A stretch of DNA of 64,000 nt from Mercurialis annua (lineage: Eukaryota > Streptophyta > Magnoliopsida > Malpighiales > Euphorbiaceae). Made by a program: the position numbers and the translations under genes. The stretch covers positions 26,301,501 to 26,365,500 of the forward strand of contig NC_065577.1 in NCBI RefSeq assembly GCF_937616625.2. The letters are read 5' to 3'. The notes beneath the pieces are model-generated. The model was not told where the DNA came from and did no database searches. It worked only from the letters and a program-made list of their open reading frames with translations. Positions 23,281 to 35,193 of this stretch are shown here, piece by piece; within the stretch, counting starts at the first letter, position 1; each line of letters begins with the position of its first letter.

Positions 23281-26200
23281 CTAGCCCTGCCTAGGTCTTT
23301 TCCTCAGATGTTCCTTGTATCTTTCAGACGCTTCTGTACTACTCTTCTTCTTGCGCTGTCTTTTGGGTGGAGCACCATCATCAACTGCACTCGTTTGGCT
23401 GTCAAGATTACAAGCAGCTTCTGTTTCAGATGGCAATGTCTGGTGTGCTGGGGACGCATGCGGCACTTCAGTAGTAGCCTACAACAAAAACACAATTAGA
23501 AGGGAGATTGTACTTACACAGGCAACCGAAATTTCAGAAAGTTACTTACTTGACTCTCTGCCATTGGTCCTTCACCTTCATTTACAGATGGCTGCTGTTC
23601 ACCTCCACCCGAAGCTTGACCTCTTTCCTTTAAATGTTTCCTGATATTGTGCCCAAACTGTCCACATTCGCTACACTTAATTCGCAGACGCCCCTTTCGT
23701 GATAACTTGGCCCTCGTCGCTTGTGCGTCGCTTGCTTTCTCGGCAGCCTGCTTTTCAAGCTCCTCAGCCTCCAGTCGCCTTACCGTTGCCTTTCTCCCTC
23801 TCTTCTTTTGTTGCACTGGTGAGGGTGGGAGTATGATATTGAAGGGGTTTGGGTCTGTTTCCCACATATCAGCCCCATTCATGGGATTGATAACAAAGCT
23901 ATAAACTCGCTCGTACACCGCTTTGCTATAACAGTCATCAATGTACCGCCGTGGGTGTTCATTGTTCTCATGAATAGCAGCACAGGCATGGACGCATGGA
24001 ATCCCAGTCAGGTCCCATCTTCTACAGGTGCAAGTTCTTTCAGGCAAATTCACCACAAACTGCCCCCCGGGACCACTAACTTGAACTTGTGGGCCGCCGG
24101 TAGGGGTTGCGGTGTACTTCCATCCCTCATCGATGATCTTGTCAAGCTTCTTTAAAATTTTAGGGCACACATCAGTCTGAAATTTACTCCCCAAAAGTTG
24201 CTTGTCATATATCCGCTTCATGAGCTGGGTTCTGATCATTTCGAACATGGTCAAAATTGGTTTCACTCTGGCAGCCAGGATGTACTTGTTGAACGCCTCG
24301 GCCAGATTGTTGAGGAGAATGTCACACTTCACTTCTGTACCAAAATAGTACCTAGACCAATGCTCTCTTGGTCTAGCACTAATCCACGCGTATGCCTCTG
24401 CATGGCTGTCTTCCAAAACCTTCATTGCCGCAACAAATTTGGATTTGTAAGAAGCTATCCCAATGTTCCATATCAGAGGCTTCAAGTGTTGATGGTGAAA
24501 TGTGGACCTATAATTTGACCATAGATGCCTCCAGCAGAACCTATGCTCAGAATAGGGAAACAGCTCCTTCACGGCGTTGACCAACCCCTGCATGTGAACC
24601 ATCATAACAGAATGATCAACTATGGACCCTGGATTACAAATTTCAAATCAGCAGTGGACACTAAACATTTTAAACTCATTCAGTGTGGACCTTTAACTAT
24701 GAATATGTCATCTACAAATATCCCTAGAGTTTATCCTAACATCAACTGCACATTATACACCAAAGAGAGCAAGAAACAAAACAAGCTTCTGGATTAAAGA
24801 AATTACCTTCTGTTTATCAGACATAAAAACTGTGTTGTTGCCCAAGTGCAGATCCGCCTTCAGCAGCTCCATAAACCACATCCAAGAATCTGTGTTCTCC
24901 ACCTTCACCCACGCCATTGCAAGGGGGTACATGCAATCATTCGGGTCAATACCGGTTGCAGAAAGCAACTGACCCCCATACTTTCCCTTGAGCCAACAAC
25001 CGTCAAGGCACACAATCTCCCTAAGGCCATTCCTGAAAGCCTGCTTCATCGCATCAAAACAGACATACATGCCTTGAAATTTCCCTCTCGGCTCTTTAAA
25101 CTCGACAGTGCTGCCAGGATTTGTTCTAAGGACCTCCCTCCTGTAGTCATACATCTTCTCATACTGTCCATCTTCATCCCCCTCCAACTTATCCAAAGCC
25201 TTCCTCTTAGCTCTTCTTGCTTTCTGGATTGGGATGTTCTGTTTCAGCTCTCTTTGGATCTTGCCCTTAAACTGCTCAGGGGTATAGTCGGGATTGTTTC
25301 TGAACTCCTCCAAAAAACTATCTGCCAGATACGAACTTGTGACGTGGAAGTTGGTTGTCCTCTTAGGACAAGTGTGTTCCAAGAAAAAGCTCTTCACTTG
25401 GAATGTCTCGTCTTCCGGATTTGCCATATCTAGTTTTGAAGCGAAGACGAAAAAACCACACTTGGCATAGCACTTGCACCTAACCCGCGTCTTCTCATTA
25501 GTGGGGAACCAAACTTGATACCTGTTGACTATTCCCCACTCCCTGCAGGCCTTCTTGAACTGGTGCCTATTATCAAACAACATTCCTTCGGTGAACGAGG
25601 GATTGGCTCTCGCAGCCTCCTCATCGAACCTGTTAAACCGCGCACCCGTTTGACCATCAGAATCAGAGGCTGTGTTGTTGTCATCCGATGCAATATAGTC
25701 CGACTCAGCTTCATTCAAATCCGGATTTATGGTTCTTTCTACACCACCTGGCCCAAATTCTGGCTGTGAACTACCCCTTGGTCTGCCACCAGACCTCTGT
25801 GTTGATTGAACATCGTGTTCATCCCCATCTTGAACTGGAACTGATGACTCTCCGTGTAGTTGGCCTGTTGATCTCAGCTCTGTCAAGAGATCGTCGTCAT
25901 CATCCCATATATTGTAGTCGGGGTCAACTATGTAATCATCAATATGCTCTTCATCCCCATGCCCTCCCTCCTCTTCCACATTCTGCTCTGCATCCCCATG
26001 CCCCACCTCCTCTTCCTCATTCTGCTCTGCATCCCCATGCCCCACCTCCTCTTCCACATTCTGCTCTGCATCCACATGCCCCCCTTCCTCTTGCACATTC
26101 TGTTCTTCATTTACAACTCCCTCAGGAACATCCTTCTCTCTTTCACTGGGCATGTCGAATAGCACCCGAAGCTCAGCTGAAAGGCCATCTAACAACTCAT

Positions 26201-27752
26201 CGAAGTTCCCCCATTTTTGCCACTGGTCCTCAACCTGACTTGGCCTCTCAGGTTCCCATTGCAGATCAGCAGCAGGGCCCCTCTGATTAGCTTCTTGATT
26301 GACCTCGCCAAGGTCCCCTTCGTTCCACATCCCATCACTAGCAGGTAACCCATCATAAAGCCCCTCACTAACCTCATCTATTCCCATCTGCCCATGCTCG
26401 TCGTCGTTTGGCCCCTCCATTTGGCCCTCACTCACCCCATCTTTCTGCCCCTCGTTCAGCTCCTCATTTAGCCCCTCCTTTAGCCCCTCATTCAGATTTT
26501 GATTTTCTCCCTCATTTAGCCCCTCGTTCAGCCCCTCATTTTGCACCTCCTCAAACCTCTCAGCTAGATTTTGCCCCTCACTAGGCCCCGCCCTCATCAG
26601 ATCTTCCATAGTTTTTTTCATCCACTGGCGAACCTCTGATTCACCAACGGCTGTGTACGGAGGGGGGGGTTCAGGTTCCCATTGGCCTTCAATCATTAGT
26701 GGTCCTTGACTTGCTGACCTTCTTCTCAACCATGGCCCCTGGCTCCCTTGCGTTTTCACCCCTGGCCCCTGACTTTGCACCATTCTGATGGCACCTGGCG
26801 CCTTTTTTCTGAAGCCACGATCCCCATGCTTCTCCCAATTTTCCTGACTCAACACGAGGCCCAGACTAGGATAACTGAAACTGTCCTTCGGTTCTTCAAT
26901 TTCCTCTAAGACAACTGCTGATGGAGGGGGAGGACTAGGACTTCTCTTAGGCTGTAATTTCCTAACATCCCCAACGGAGTACTCCCTAACGTACACCTCA
27001 ACACTCCCCGCCTTTGACCCAGCCCTAGCCATTTCCATAAAATCATCCTCATGGCTGATTGGTTTTATCCCAACGTTATATTCTACGGCTGTCTCTTTCC
27101 AATGGTAGTCAACAAGCTTCTTGGGTAACAGTTTTGCCACCCATTTATCAAACTTACCCATTGTAATGACATCAAGGTTATATACCCTACTCTTCACTTC
27201 CCCGTTATGATATCCCCACTCCCCAAGTTCCCCACCAATGTGTAAGTTGATGGTAAAACAATTTAATTCTGCAGGGGAAACTGAAAAACAGAAAAAAAAA
27301 GCAACACTAAATTCAACCAACAAACCAACCAACCATCATTAAGTACACAAACAATAATACTTAATTGTCTAAAACAGCAGTTCCAACACATAAAGACATA
27401 TTAAAAACTCAACTATCACAATCACCAAGCATAGCAACCATATTCTATTATTGAAAAAGCATATACAGCCAAAAAGAAATGGTCCCAAACCAATCAACCA
27501 ATTTATCTCTAAAAAAAACAATTTGACATGTTTAGTAATTAAGTGGTCCTACAAATTTATCAACTTTTACAGTCATCAACCCCCGCCAATTTCTTAGGAA
27601 AAATGTCCTATAAAATAGACTACAAGCATACCTTCAACAACATCATCGCTGCTGGAACTATCCATCAAGCCATACCCAGCAGTTCCAGGAGGCCCGCTTC
27701 TGTAATCACTCTTTTCTTTTCGTTTTCGTCTACTGAATCCTTTTCTCTTCAT
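23281..27752 (-). CDS. mudrA: mudrA-type MULE transposase (four exons, about 1272 aa)
   Basis: Exons 27632-27752, 24807-27268, 23550-24587 and 23281-23478 join in frame through GT-AG introns of 363, 219 and 71 bp. The protein cuts and joins MULE DNA in the nucleus by a DDE mechanism. In order it has: a basic leader (1-20); a PB1-like domain (about 42-148); a long acidic linker with EGLNEG and 13-residue repeats; a MuDR-type DNA-binding region (about 590-690, with CKCYAKCGFF and HTCPKR); the MULE catalytic core with D796 (CLDGCWLKG), D858 (MSDKQKG), the C879/H882 pair and E958 (NNLAEAFN); a SWIM finger (C1047, C1049, C1059, H1061); a basic RGRK stretch; and a zinc knuckle at 1166-1179 ending in His rather than Cys. 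No frame is broken. The start lies 175 bp inside the right TIR. Exon joins are inferred, but each restores a conserved motif. Confidence 0.92.
24588..24806 (-). other. Intron 2 of the transposase, splitting the MSDKQKG motif
   Basis: Donor AAG/GTAATT and acceptor CATGCAG/GGG. Splicing joins ...MSDKQK to GLVNAV..., restoring the normal motif around the second catalytic Asp. The intron also carries three TGGAC-type phrases like those at 20535-20640. Confidence 0.85.
25947..26106 (-). repeat. 39-bp coding minisatellite in the transposase linker
   Basis: About four copies of a 39-bp unit encode EEE(V/G)GHGDAEQN-like 13-residue repeats. The length is divisible by three, so copy-number changes keep the frame. 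A second, shorter-period region at about 26440-26570 encodes NEGLNEG repeats. Confidence 0.85.
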
Positions 27753-27926
27753 TTTTGCAGCCACACAAACTAAAAACCTGCCAACATGATAGTGGAGTTA
27801 ACATTTCTAACCAACCCACAAAAAATCAAATAACGAGTAACTTTAAATTTCTAACCTTTAATCACTTTCTTGTTCTTTGTTGCAGAAGTAATGTTCTCTT
27901 TTAATCACTCTCTTTTAGTTAGGTTT
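27753..27926 (-). promoter_or_regulatory. 5' leader region between the transposase start and the right TIR
   Basis: These 174 bp separate the transposase start codon from the inner end of the TIR. By analogy with MuDR, transcription would start in or near the TIR. No clear TATA box is seen. Confidence 0.4.
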
Positions 27927-28467
27927 TTCGGTAAATGAAAGACAATGTTGAACAATGGAGGAAGAATGGGGAAGAATGCGAGGAAAATGAGAAAGATTGA
28001 ACGAAAAATGGGAAAGGAGCAAACCCTAGGTCAGTGTCAGCGAAGAAACGAAAAAACGAGGGGAAGAAGACGAAGCGTGGCGAAAATATTTGAAACGAAA
28101 ATAGTGAAACGGAAGTGAGGGGAGCGAGTGGGGAAAAGGAAAAGTAGGAGAGAGAAAAAAATAAATTACCGCGGTTACTTTTCAGTTTTTTTTTTTTTTT
28201 TTTTTTTAATAAAAAGTCAACTGACGCATTCTTACACAAGCAGCAGGTGTCAGACATGCATGCAGGGGGGACAGGCGCCGCCATTTGGTGTCCGGACGAG
28301 AAATTGGATGCCACGTCGACAGAAGACGAAAAAATCGGCGATATTTAGTCTTAGGGGGTTTTGTGAGCGCCGCCTCAAAGTTCAGGGAGTTTACTGCCCG
28401 TTTTTTTACTTCAGGGGGTTTAGCGCCCGCACCCCCAAAGTTGAGGTGCCATGGGTGATTATTAGCC
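27927..28467 (-). repeat. Right terminal inverted repeat of the MULE
   Basis: It is the inverted copy of 18831-19374. Differences include a longer T-run (about 28187-28207), a short deletion in the TCTTCCCCTC... region and about a dozen substitutions. The similarity stops abruptly at 27927, where the two ends diverge. Confidence 0.93.
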
Positions 28468-28476
28468 GTTTGGCTT
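28468..28476. other. Target-site duplication of the MULE (right)
   Basis: GTTTGGCTT, identical to 18822-18830. Confidence 0.95.
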
Positions 28477-31400
28477 AAATCGCTAAAAAGGTGAAACATT
28501 TGGTTTTGTTTCATAGCCTTTGTAAACGTTTGGCTTAAATCACATAAAAGGGGAAACATTACGTTTTGCTTCAATCGCTAAAATGGGGAAACGTTTGGAT
28601 TTGTTTCGTACCGTTTGTACCCGTTTGGCTTAAATCGCTAAAAATGTTAAACGCTTGGATTTGTTCCGTAACGTTTGTAAACGTTTGGCTTAAATCGCTA
28701 AAAATGTGAAACGTTCGGTTTTGTTTCTTACCCTTCGTAAATGTTTGGCCTAAATCGCTTAAAAGGAGAAACGTTTGGATTTGTTTCGTAATGTTATTAA
28801 ACGTTTGGCTTAAATCGCTAAAATGGGGAAACGTTTGGATTGGTTTCGTAACGTTTGTAAATGTCTGGCTTAAATCGCTATAATGGGGAAACGTTTGGTT
28901 TTTTCCATAACCTTGGTAAACGTTTGGCTTAAATTGCTAAAAAAATGAAACGTTTGGATTTGTTTCGTAATGTTTGTAAACGTTTGTCTTAAATTGCAAA
29001 AAATGTGAAACGTTTGGTTTTGTTTCGTAATGTTTGTAAACGTTTGGCTTAAATTGCTAAAAGGTGAAACGCTTGGTTTATTTCGTAACGTTTAGATTTG
29101 TTTCATAACGTTTGGCTTAAATCGCTAACTATGTAAAATGTTCGGATTTGTTCCGTAACGTTTTGATCGTTTGGTTTTTGTTTTCTAACGTTAGTAAAAC
29201 GTTAGCTTAAATCGCTAAAAACGTGAAATGTTTGGTTTTGTTTCGTAACCTTTGTATACATTTGGCTTCAATCGCTCAAAATGTGAAACGTTTGGATTTG
29301 TTTCGTATAGTTTTAAACGTTTGGCTTAGATCGTTAAAAATGTGAAACGCTTGGATTCGTTTCGTAAAGTTTGTAAATGTTTAGCTTAAATCGCTAAAAA
29401 GGTGAAACGTTTGGATTTGTTTCGCAACGTTTGTAAACGTTTGGCTTAAATCGCTAAATAGGTGAAAAGTTTGGATTTGTTCCATAAAGTTTGTAAACTT
29501 TTGGCTTAAATCGCTAAAAAGGTGAAACGCTTGGATTTGTTTCATAGTGTTTGAAAACGTTCGGCTTAAATAGCTAAAAAGACGAAACGTTTGTATTTGT
29601 TTCGTAAAGTTTGTAAACGTTTGGCTTAAATCGCTAAAAAAGTGAAAAGTTTGGATTTGTTCCGTAATGTTTGTAAACGTTTGGCTTAAATCGCTAAAAA
29701 GGTAAAAGGTGAAACACTTGGATTTGTTTCGTAACGTTTGTAAACGTTTTGCTTAAATTGCTAAAAAGGTGAAACATTTGGTTTTGTATTGTAACGTTTC
29801 TAAACATTTGGCTTAAATCGCTAAAATTGGGAAACGTTTAGATCTGTTTCGTACTGTTTGTAAAAGTTTGTCTTAAATAGCTAAAAAGTTCAAACATTTG
29901 GATTTGTTCCGTATCATTTGTAAACGTTTGGGTTAAATTGCTAAAAATGTGAAACGTTTGGTTTTGTTTCATAACCTTTGTAAACGTTTTGCTTAAATCA
30001 CTTAAAAGGCAAAATGTTTGGATTTGTTTCGTAATGTTAATAAATGTTTGGCTTAAATCGCTAATATGGAAAAACGTTTGGATTGGTTTCGTAACGTTTG
30101 TAAATGTTTGGCTTAAATCGCTAAAATGGGGAAACGTTTTGTTTTGTTTCATAATCTTGGTAAATGTTTGGCTTATATTGCTAAAAAAGTGAAACGTTTG
30201 GATTTGTTTCATAACGTTTGTAAATGTTTTGCTTAAATTGCTAAAAATGTGAAATATTTGATTTTGTTTCGTAATGTTTGTAAACGTTTGGTTTAAATTC
30301 CTAAAAAGGTAAAACGCTTGGATTTCTTTCGTAATGTTTGTAAACTTTTGGCTTTGTTTCGTAACATTTGTAAACGTTTGGCTTAAATCGCTAAAAAGGT
30401 GAAACGTTTGGTTTTGTTTTGTATCGATTGTAAACAATTGGCTTAAATCACTAATAATGTGAAACGTTTGGATTTGTTTTGTATGATTTTAAATGTTTGG
30501 CTTAAATTGCTAAAAAGGTGAAACTTGGTTTTGTTTCGTAATGTTTGTAAATGTTTGGCTTAAATCGATAAAAGCCGAAACATTTGGATTTGTTTCGTAA
30601 TATTTGTAAATGTTTGCCTTAAATTGCTAAAAAGGTGAAAAGTTTGAATTTGTTCTGTACCTTTTGTAAACGTTTGACTTAAATCGCTAAAAGGTTGAAA
30701 CGTTTGGTTTTGTTTCAAAACCTTTGTAAACGTTTCGCTTAAATCGCTTTAAAGGGGAAACATTTGTATTTGTTTCGTAACTTTTGTAAACGTTTGGCTT
30801 AATTGGCTACAATAGGGAAACATTTGAATTGGTTTCGTAATGTTTGTAAATGTTTGGATTAAATTGCTAAAATGGGGAAACGTTTGGTTTTGTTCGTAAC
30901 CTTGGTAAACGTTTGGCTTAAATTGCTAAAAAGGTGAAATGTTTGGTTTTGTTTCATAACCTTGGTAAACGTTTGGCATAAAAAGCTAAAAAGGTGAAAC
31001 ATTTGGATTTGTTTTGTAACGTTTGTAAACGTTTGGCTGAAATCGTTTAATATGTGAAATGTTTGGATTTGTTTCGTAACGTTTTAAACGTTTGGTTTTG
31101 TTTCGTAATGTTTGTAAACCTTTGGCTTAAATCGCAAAAAAGGTGAAACGTTTGGTTTTGTTTCGTAACGCTTAAATCGCTAAAAATGTGAAACGTTTGG
31201 ATTTGTTTCGTAACGTATTAAATGTTTGGCTTAAATCGCTAAAAATATGAAACGTTTTGATTTGTTTCGTATCGTTTTAAGCGTTTGGCTTAGATCGTTA
31301 AAAAGGTGAAATGCTTGGATACGTCTCGTAACGTTTGTAAATGTTTGGCTTAAATCGCTAAAAAGGTGAAACATTTGGATTTTTTTCGCTACATTTATAA

Positions 31401-33512
31401 ATGTTTGGCTTAAATCGCTAAATAGATGAAAAATTTGGATTTGTTCCATAACGTTTGTAAACTTTTGGCTTAAATCGCTAAAAAGGTGAAACGCTTGTAT
31501 TTGTTTCATAGCGTTTGTGAACGTTTGGCTTAAATCGCTAAAAAAGACGAAACGTTTGTATTTGTTTCGTAACGTTTGTAAACGTTTGGCTTAAATCGCT
31601 AAAAAGGTGAAACGTTTGGATTTGTTCTGTAACGTTTGTAAACGTTTGGCTTAAATCGCTAAAAAGGTAAAAGGTGAAACGCTTGGATTTGTTTCGTAAC
31701 GTTTGTAAACGTTTGGCTTAAATTGTTAAAAAGGTGAAACATTTGGTTTTGTATTGGAACGTTTGTAAACATTTGGCTTAAATCGCTAAAATTGGGAAAC
31801 GTTTGGATTTGTGTCATACCGTTTGTAAACGTTTGTCTTAAATCGCTAAAAAATTTAAACATTTGGATTTATTCCGTATCGTTTGTCATTGTTTGGGTTA
31901 AATTGCTAAAAAGGTGAAACGTTTGGTTTTATTTCATAACCTTTGTAAACGTTTCGCTTAAATCACTTAAAAGGCGAAACATTTGGATTTGTTTCGTAAC
32001 GTTAATAAATGTTTGGCTTAAATCGCTAATATGGAGAAACTTTTGGATTGGTTTCGTAACGTTTGTAAATGTTTGGCTTAAATCGCTAAAATGGGGAAAT
32101 TTTTTGTTTTGTTTCATAATCTTGGTAAACGTTGGCTTATATTGCTAAAAACGTTAAACGTTTGGATTTGTTTCATAATGTTTGTAAATGTTTTGCTTAA
32201 ATTGCTAAAAATATGAAATGTTTGATTTTATTTCGTCATATTTGTAAATGTTTGGTTTAAATTCCTGAAAAGGTAAAATGCTTGGATTTGTTTCGTAATG
32301 TTTGTAAACTTTTGGCTTTCTTTCGTAACATTTGTAAACGTTTGGCTTAAATCGCTAAATATGTGAAACGTTTGGATTTGTTTTGTATAGTCTTAAACGT
32401 TTTGTTTGGTTTTGTAATATTTGTAAAACGTTGGCTTAAATCGCTAAAAAGGTGAAACGTTTGGTTTTGTTTTGTAACGTTTGTAAACGATTTGCTTAAA
32501 TCGCTAATAATGTGAAACGTTTGGATTTGTTTCGTAACATTTTAAATGTTTGGCTTAAATCGCTAAAAAGGTGAAACTTGGTTTTGTTTCGTAACGGTTG
32601 TAAAGGTTTTGTTTAAATCGCTAAAAGGCGAAACATTTGGATTTGTTTCGTAATATTTGTAAACGTTTGCCTTAAATTGCTAAAAAGGTGAAAAGTTTGG
32701 ATTTGTTTTGTACCGTTTGGCTTGCTAAAAGGTTGAAACATTTGGTTTTGTTTCAAAACCTTTGTAAACGTTTCGCTTAAATCGCTTAAAAGGGGAAACA
32801 TTTGGATTTGTTTCGTAACTTTTGTATACGTTTGGCTTAATTTGCTACAATAGGAAAACATTTGGATTGGTTTCGTAATGTTTGTAAGTGTTTGGCTTAA
32901 ATCGCTAAAATGGGAAAACGTTTCGTTTTGTTCGTAACCTTGGTAAACGTTTGGCTTAAATTGCTAAAAAGGTGAAATGTTTGGTTTTGTTTCATAACCT
33001 TCGTAAACGTTTGGCATAAATTGCTAAAAAGGTGAAACATTTTGATTTGTTTTGTAACGTTTGGCTAAAATCGGTTAATATGGAAATGTTTGGATTTGTT
33101 TCATAACGTTTTAAACGTTTGGTTTTGTTTCGTAATGCTTGTGAACCTTTGGCTTAAATCGCAAAAAAGGTGAAATGTTTGCTTTTGTTTCGTAACGTTT
33201 GTATACGTTTGGCTTAAATCGCTAAAAATGTGAAACGTTTGGATTTGTTTCGCAACGTATTAAACGTTTGGCTTAAATCGCTGAAAATGTGAAACGTTTG
33301 GATTTGTTTTGTAACGTTTTAAATGTTTGGTTTTGTTTCATAACGTTTATAAACGTTTGGCTTAAATCGCTAAAAAGGGGAAACGTTTGGATTCGTTTGT
33401 AAACGTTTGGCTGAAATTGCTAAAAAGGTGAAACGTTTGGTTTTGTTTCGTAACGTTTGTAAACGTTTGGCATAAATTGCTATGAAAAGGAAACGCCGGG
33501 ATTTGTTTCGTA

Positions 33513-33565
33513 ATTGTTTGATCTTAAAGAGGGTCATCTATAATTTTGCACGTGAGGGGTTATTT
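33513..33565 (+). repeat. Non-satellite marker segment (copy 2 of 3)
   Basis: Shares ATTGTTTGATCTTAAA and GAGGGGTTATTTTG with 17691-17743 and 35141-35193, with a few substitutions. Confidence 0.85.
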
Positions 33566-35140
33566 TGTTTGTAAACATTTGGCTTTGTTTCGTAACGTTT
33601 GTAAACGTTTGGCTAAAATCGCTAAAAATGTGGAACATTTGGATTTATTTCGTAACGTTTTAAACTTTTGGTTTTTGTTTCGTAAAATTTGTATATGTTT
33701 GGCTTAAATCACTAAAAAGGTGAAACGTTTGGTTTTTGATTCGTAATGTTTGTAAACGTTTGGCATAAATCGCTAAAAAGGTGAAAAGTTTGGTTTTCTT
33801 TCGTAACGTTTGTAAACGTTCGGCTTAAATCGCTAAAAAGGTGAAATGCTTGTTTTTGTTTCGTAACGTTTGTAAACGTTTGGCTTAAATGGCTAAAAAG
33901 GTGAAACGTTTGAATTTTTTTTGTAGCGTTTGTAAAAGTTTTGCTTAAATTGCTAAAAAGAGGAAACGTTTGGATTTGTTTCTTAGCGTTTGTACACGTT
34001 TGGCGTAAATCGCTAAAATGGGGAAATGTTTAGATTTGTTTCGTAACATTTCCAGCGTTTTGTTTTGTTTCGTACCGTTTGTAAACGTTCGACTTAAATC
34101 GCTAAAAAGGTGAAACGTTTGGATTTGTTTCGTAATTTTGTCAACGTTTGGCGTAAATCGCTAAAGAGGTGAAACGCTTGTATTTGTTTCGGAATGTTTG
34201 TAAACGTTTGGCTTAAAACGCAAAAAAGGTGAAACATTTGCATTTCTTTCGTAACGTTTGTAAACGTTTGGTTTAAATCGCTAAAAAGGTGAAACTATTG
34301 TTTTTGTTTTGTTACCTTTGTAAACATTTTAAACATTTGGTTTAAATCGCAAAAAAGGTGAAACGTTTGGTTTTGTTTTGTAACGTTTGTAAACGATTGG
34401 CTTAAATCACTAATAATGTGAAACGTTTGGATTTGTTTTGTAACATTTTAAATTATTGGCTTAAATTGCTAAAAAGGTGAAACGTTTGGATTTGTTTTGT
34501 AACGTTTGTAAACGTTTTGCTTAAATCTCTTAAAAGGTGAAACGTTTGGATTTGCTTCGTAACATTTGTAAATATTTTGCTTAAATCGCTAAAATGGTAA
34601 AACGTTTGGTTTTGTTTCGTAACGTTTGTAAACGTATGGCTTAAAGTTATAAAAAGGTGACTTGGATTTGTAAACGTATGGCTTAAATCGCTAAATATGT
34701 GAAACGTTTGGATTTGTTTCGTAACGTTTTAAACGTTTGGTTTTGTTTCGTAATGTTTGTAAACCTTTGGCTTAAATCGCTAAAAAGATGAAACGTTTGC
34801 TTTTGTTTCGTAACGTTTGTAAACTCTTGGCTTAAATCGCTAAAAATTTGAAACGTTTGGATTTATTACGTAACGTATTAAACGTTTGGCTTAAATCACT
34901 GAATATGTGAAACGTTTGGATTTGTTTTGTAATATTTTAAATGTTTGGTTCTGTTTCGTAACTTTGATAAACGTTAGGCCTAAATCGCTAAAAAGGAGAA
35001 ACGTTTGGATTCGTTTGTAAACGTTTTTAAACGTTTGGCTTAAATTGCTAAAAAGGTGAAACATTTAGCTTTGTTTCGTAACGTTTGTAAACGTTTGGCT
35101 TAAATTGCTATACAGGGGAAACGCTGGGATTTGTTTTGTA

Positions 35141-35193
35141 ATTGTTTGATCTTAAAGGGGGTCTTCTATTGTTTCGCACGTGTGGGGTTATTT
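35141..35193 (+). repeat. Non-satellite marker segment (copy 3 of 3)
   Basis: It lies 1628 bp after copy 2, about 27 satellite units, so the intervening block probably duplicated as one. Confidence 0.85.

Larger units (their letters stand above)
18831..28467. mobile_element. Complete Mutator-like element (MULE), 9.6 kb, four intact genes
   Basis: Both ends read GGCTAATAATCACCC inward and are flanked by the 9-bp duplication GTTTGGCTT. The terminal inverted repeats are about 541-544 bp and nearly identical (roughly a dozen substitutions and a few small indels by eye). Inside are a mudrA-type transposase (minus), a stand-alone PB1-like gene (plus), a SINA-like RING protein (minus) and a GRF zinc-finger protein (minus). 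All four have open frames after splicing at GT-AG introns. The outer two genes begin immediately inside opposite TIRs, as in maize MuDR, where the TIRs act as promoters. The intact transposase, similar TIRs and perfect duplication suggest a recently active autonomous element. Confidence 0.95.

Noticed and set aside
24846..26290. Plus-strand ORFs of up to 200 aa opposite the transposase
   Set aside because: They are antisense to the well-supported transposase exon 2, and their repeats mirror its linker repeats.
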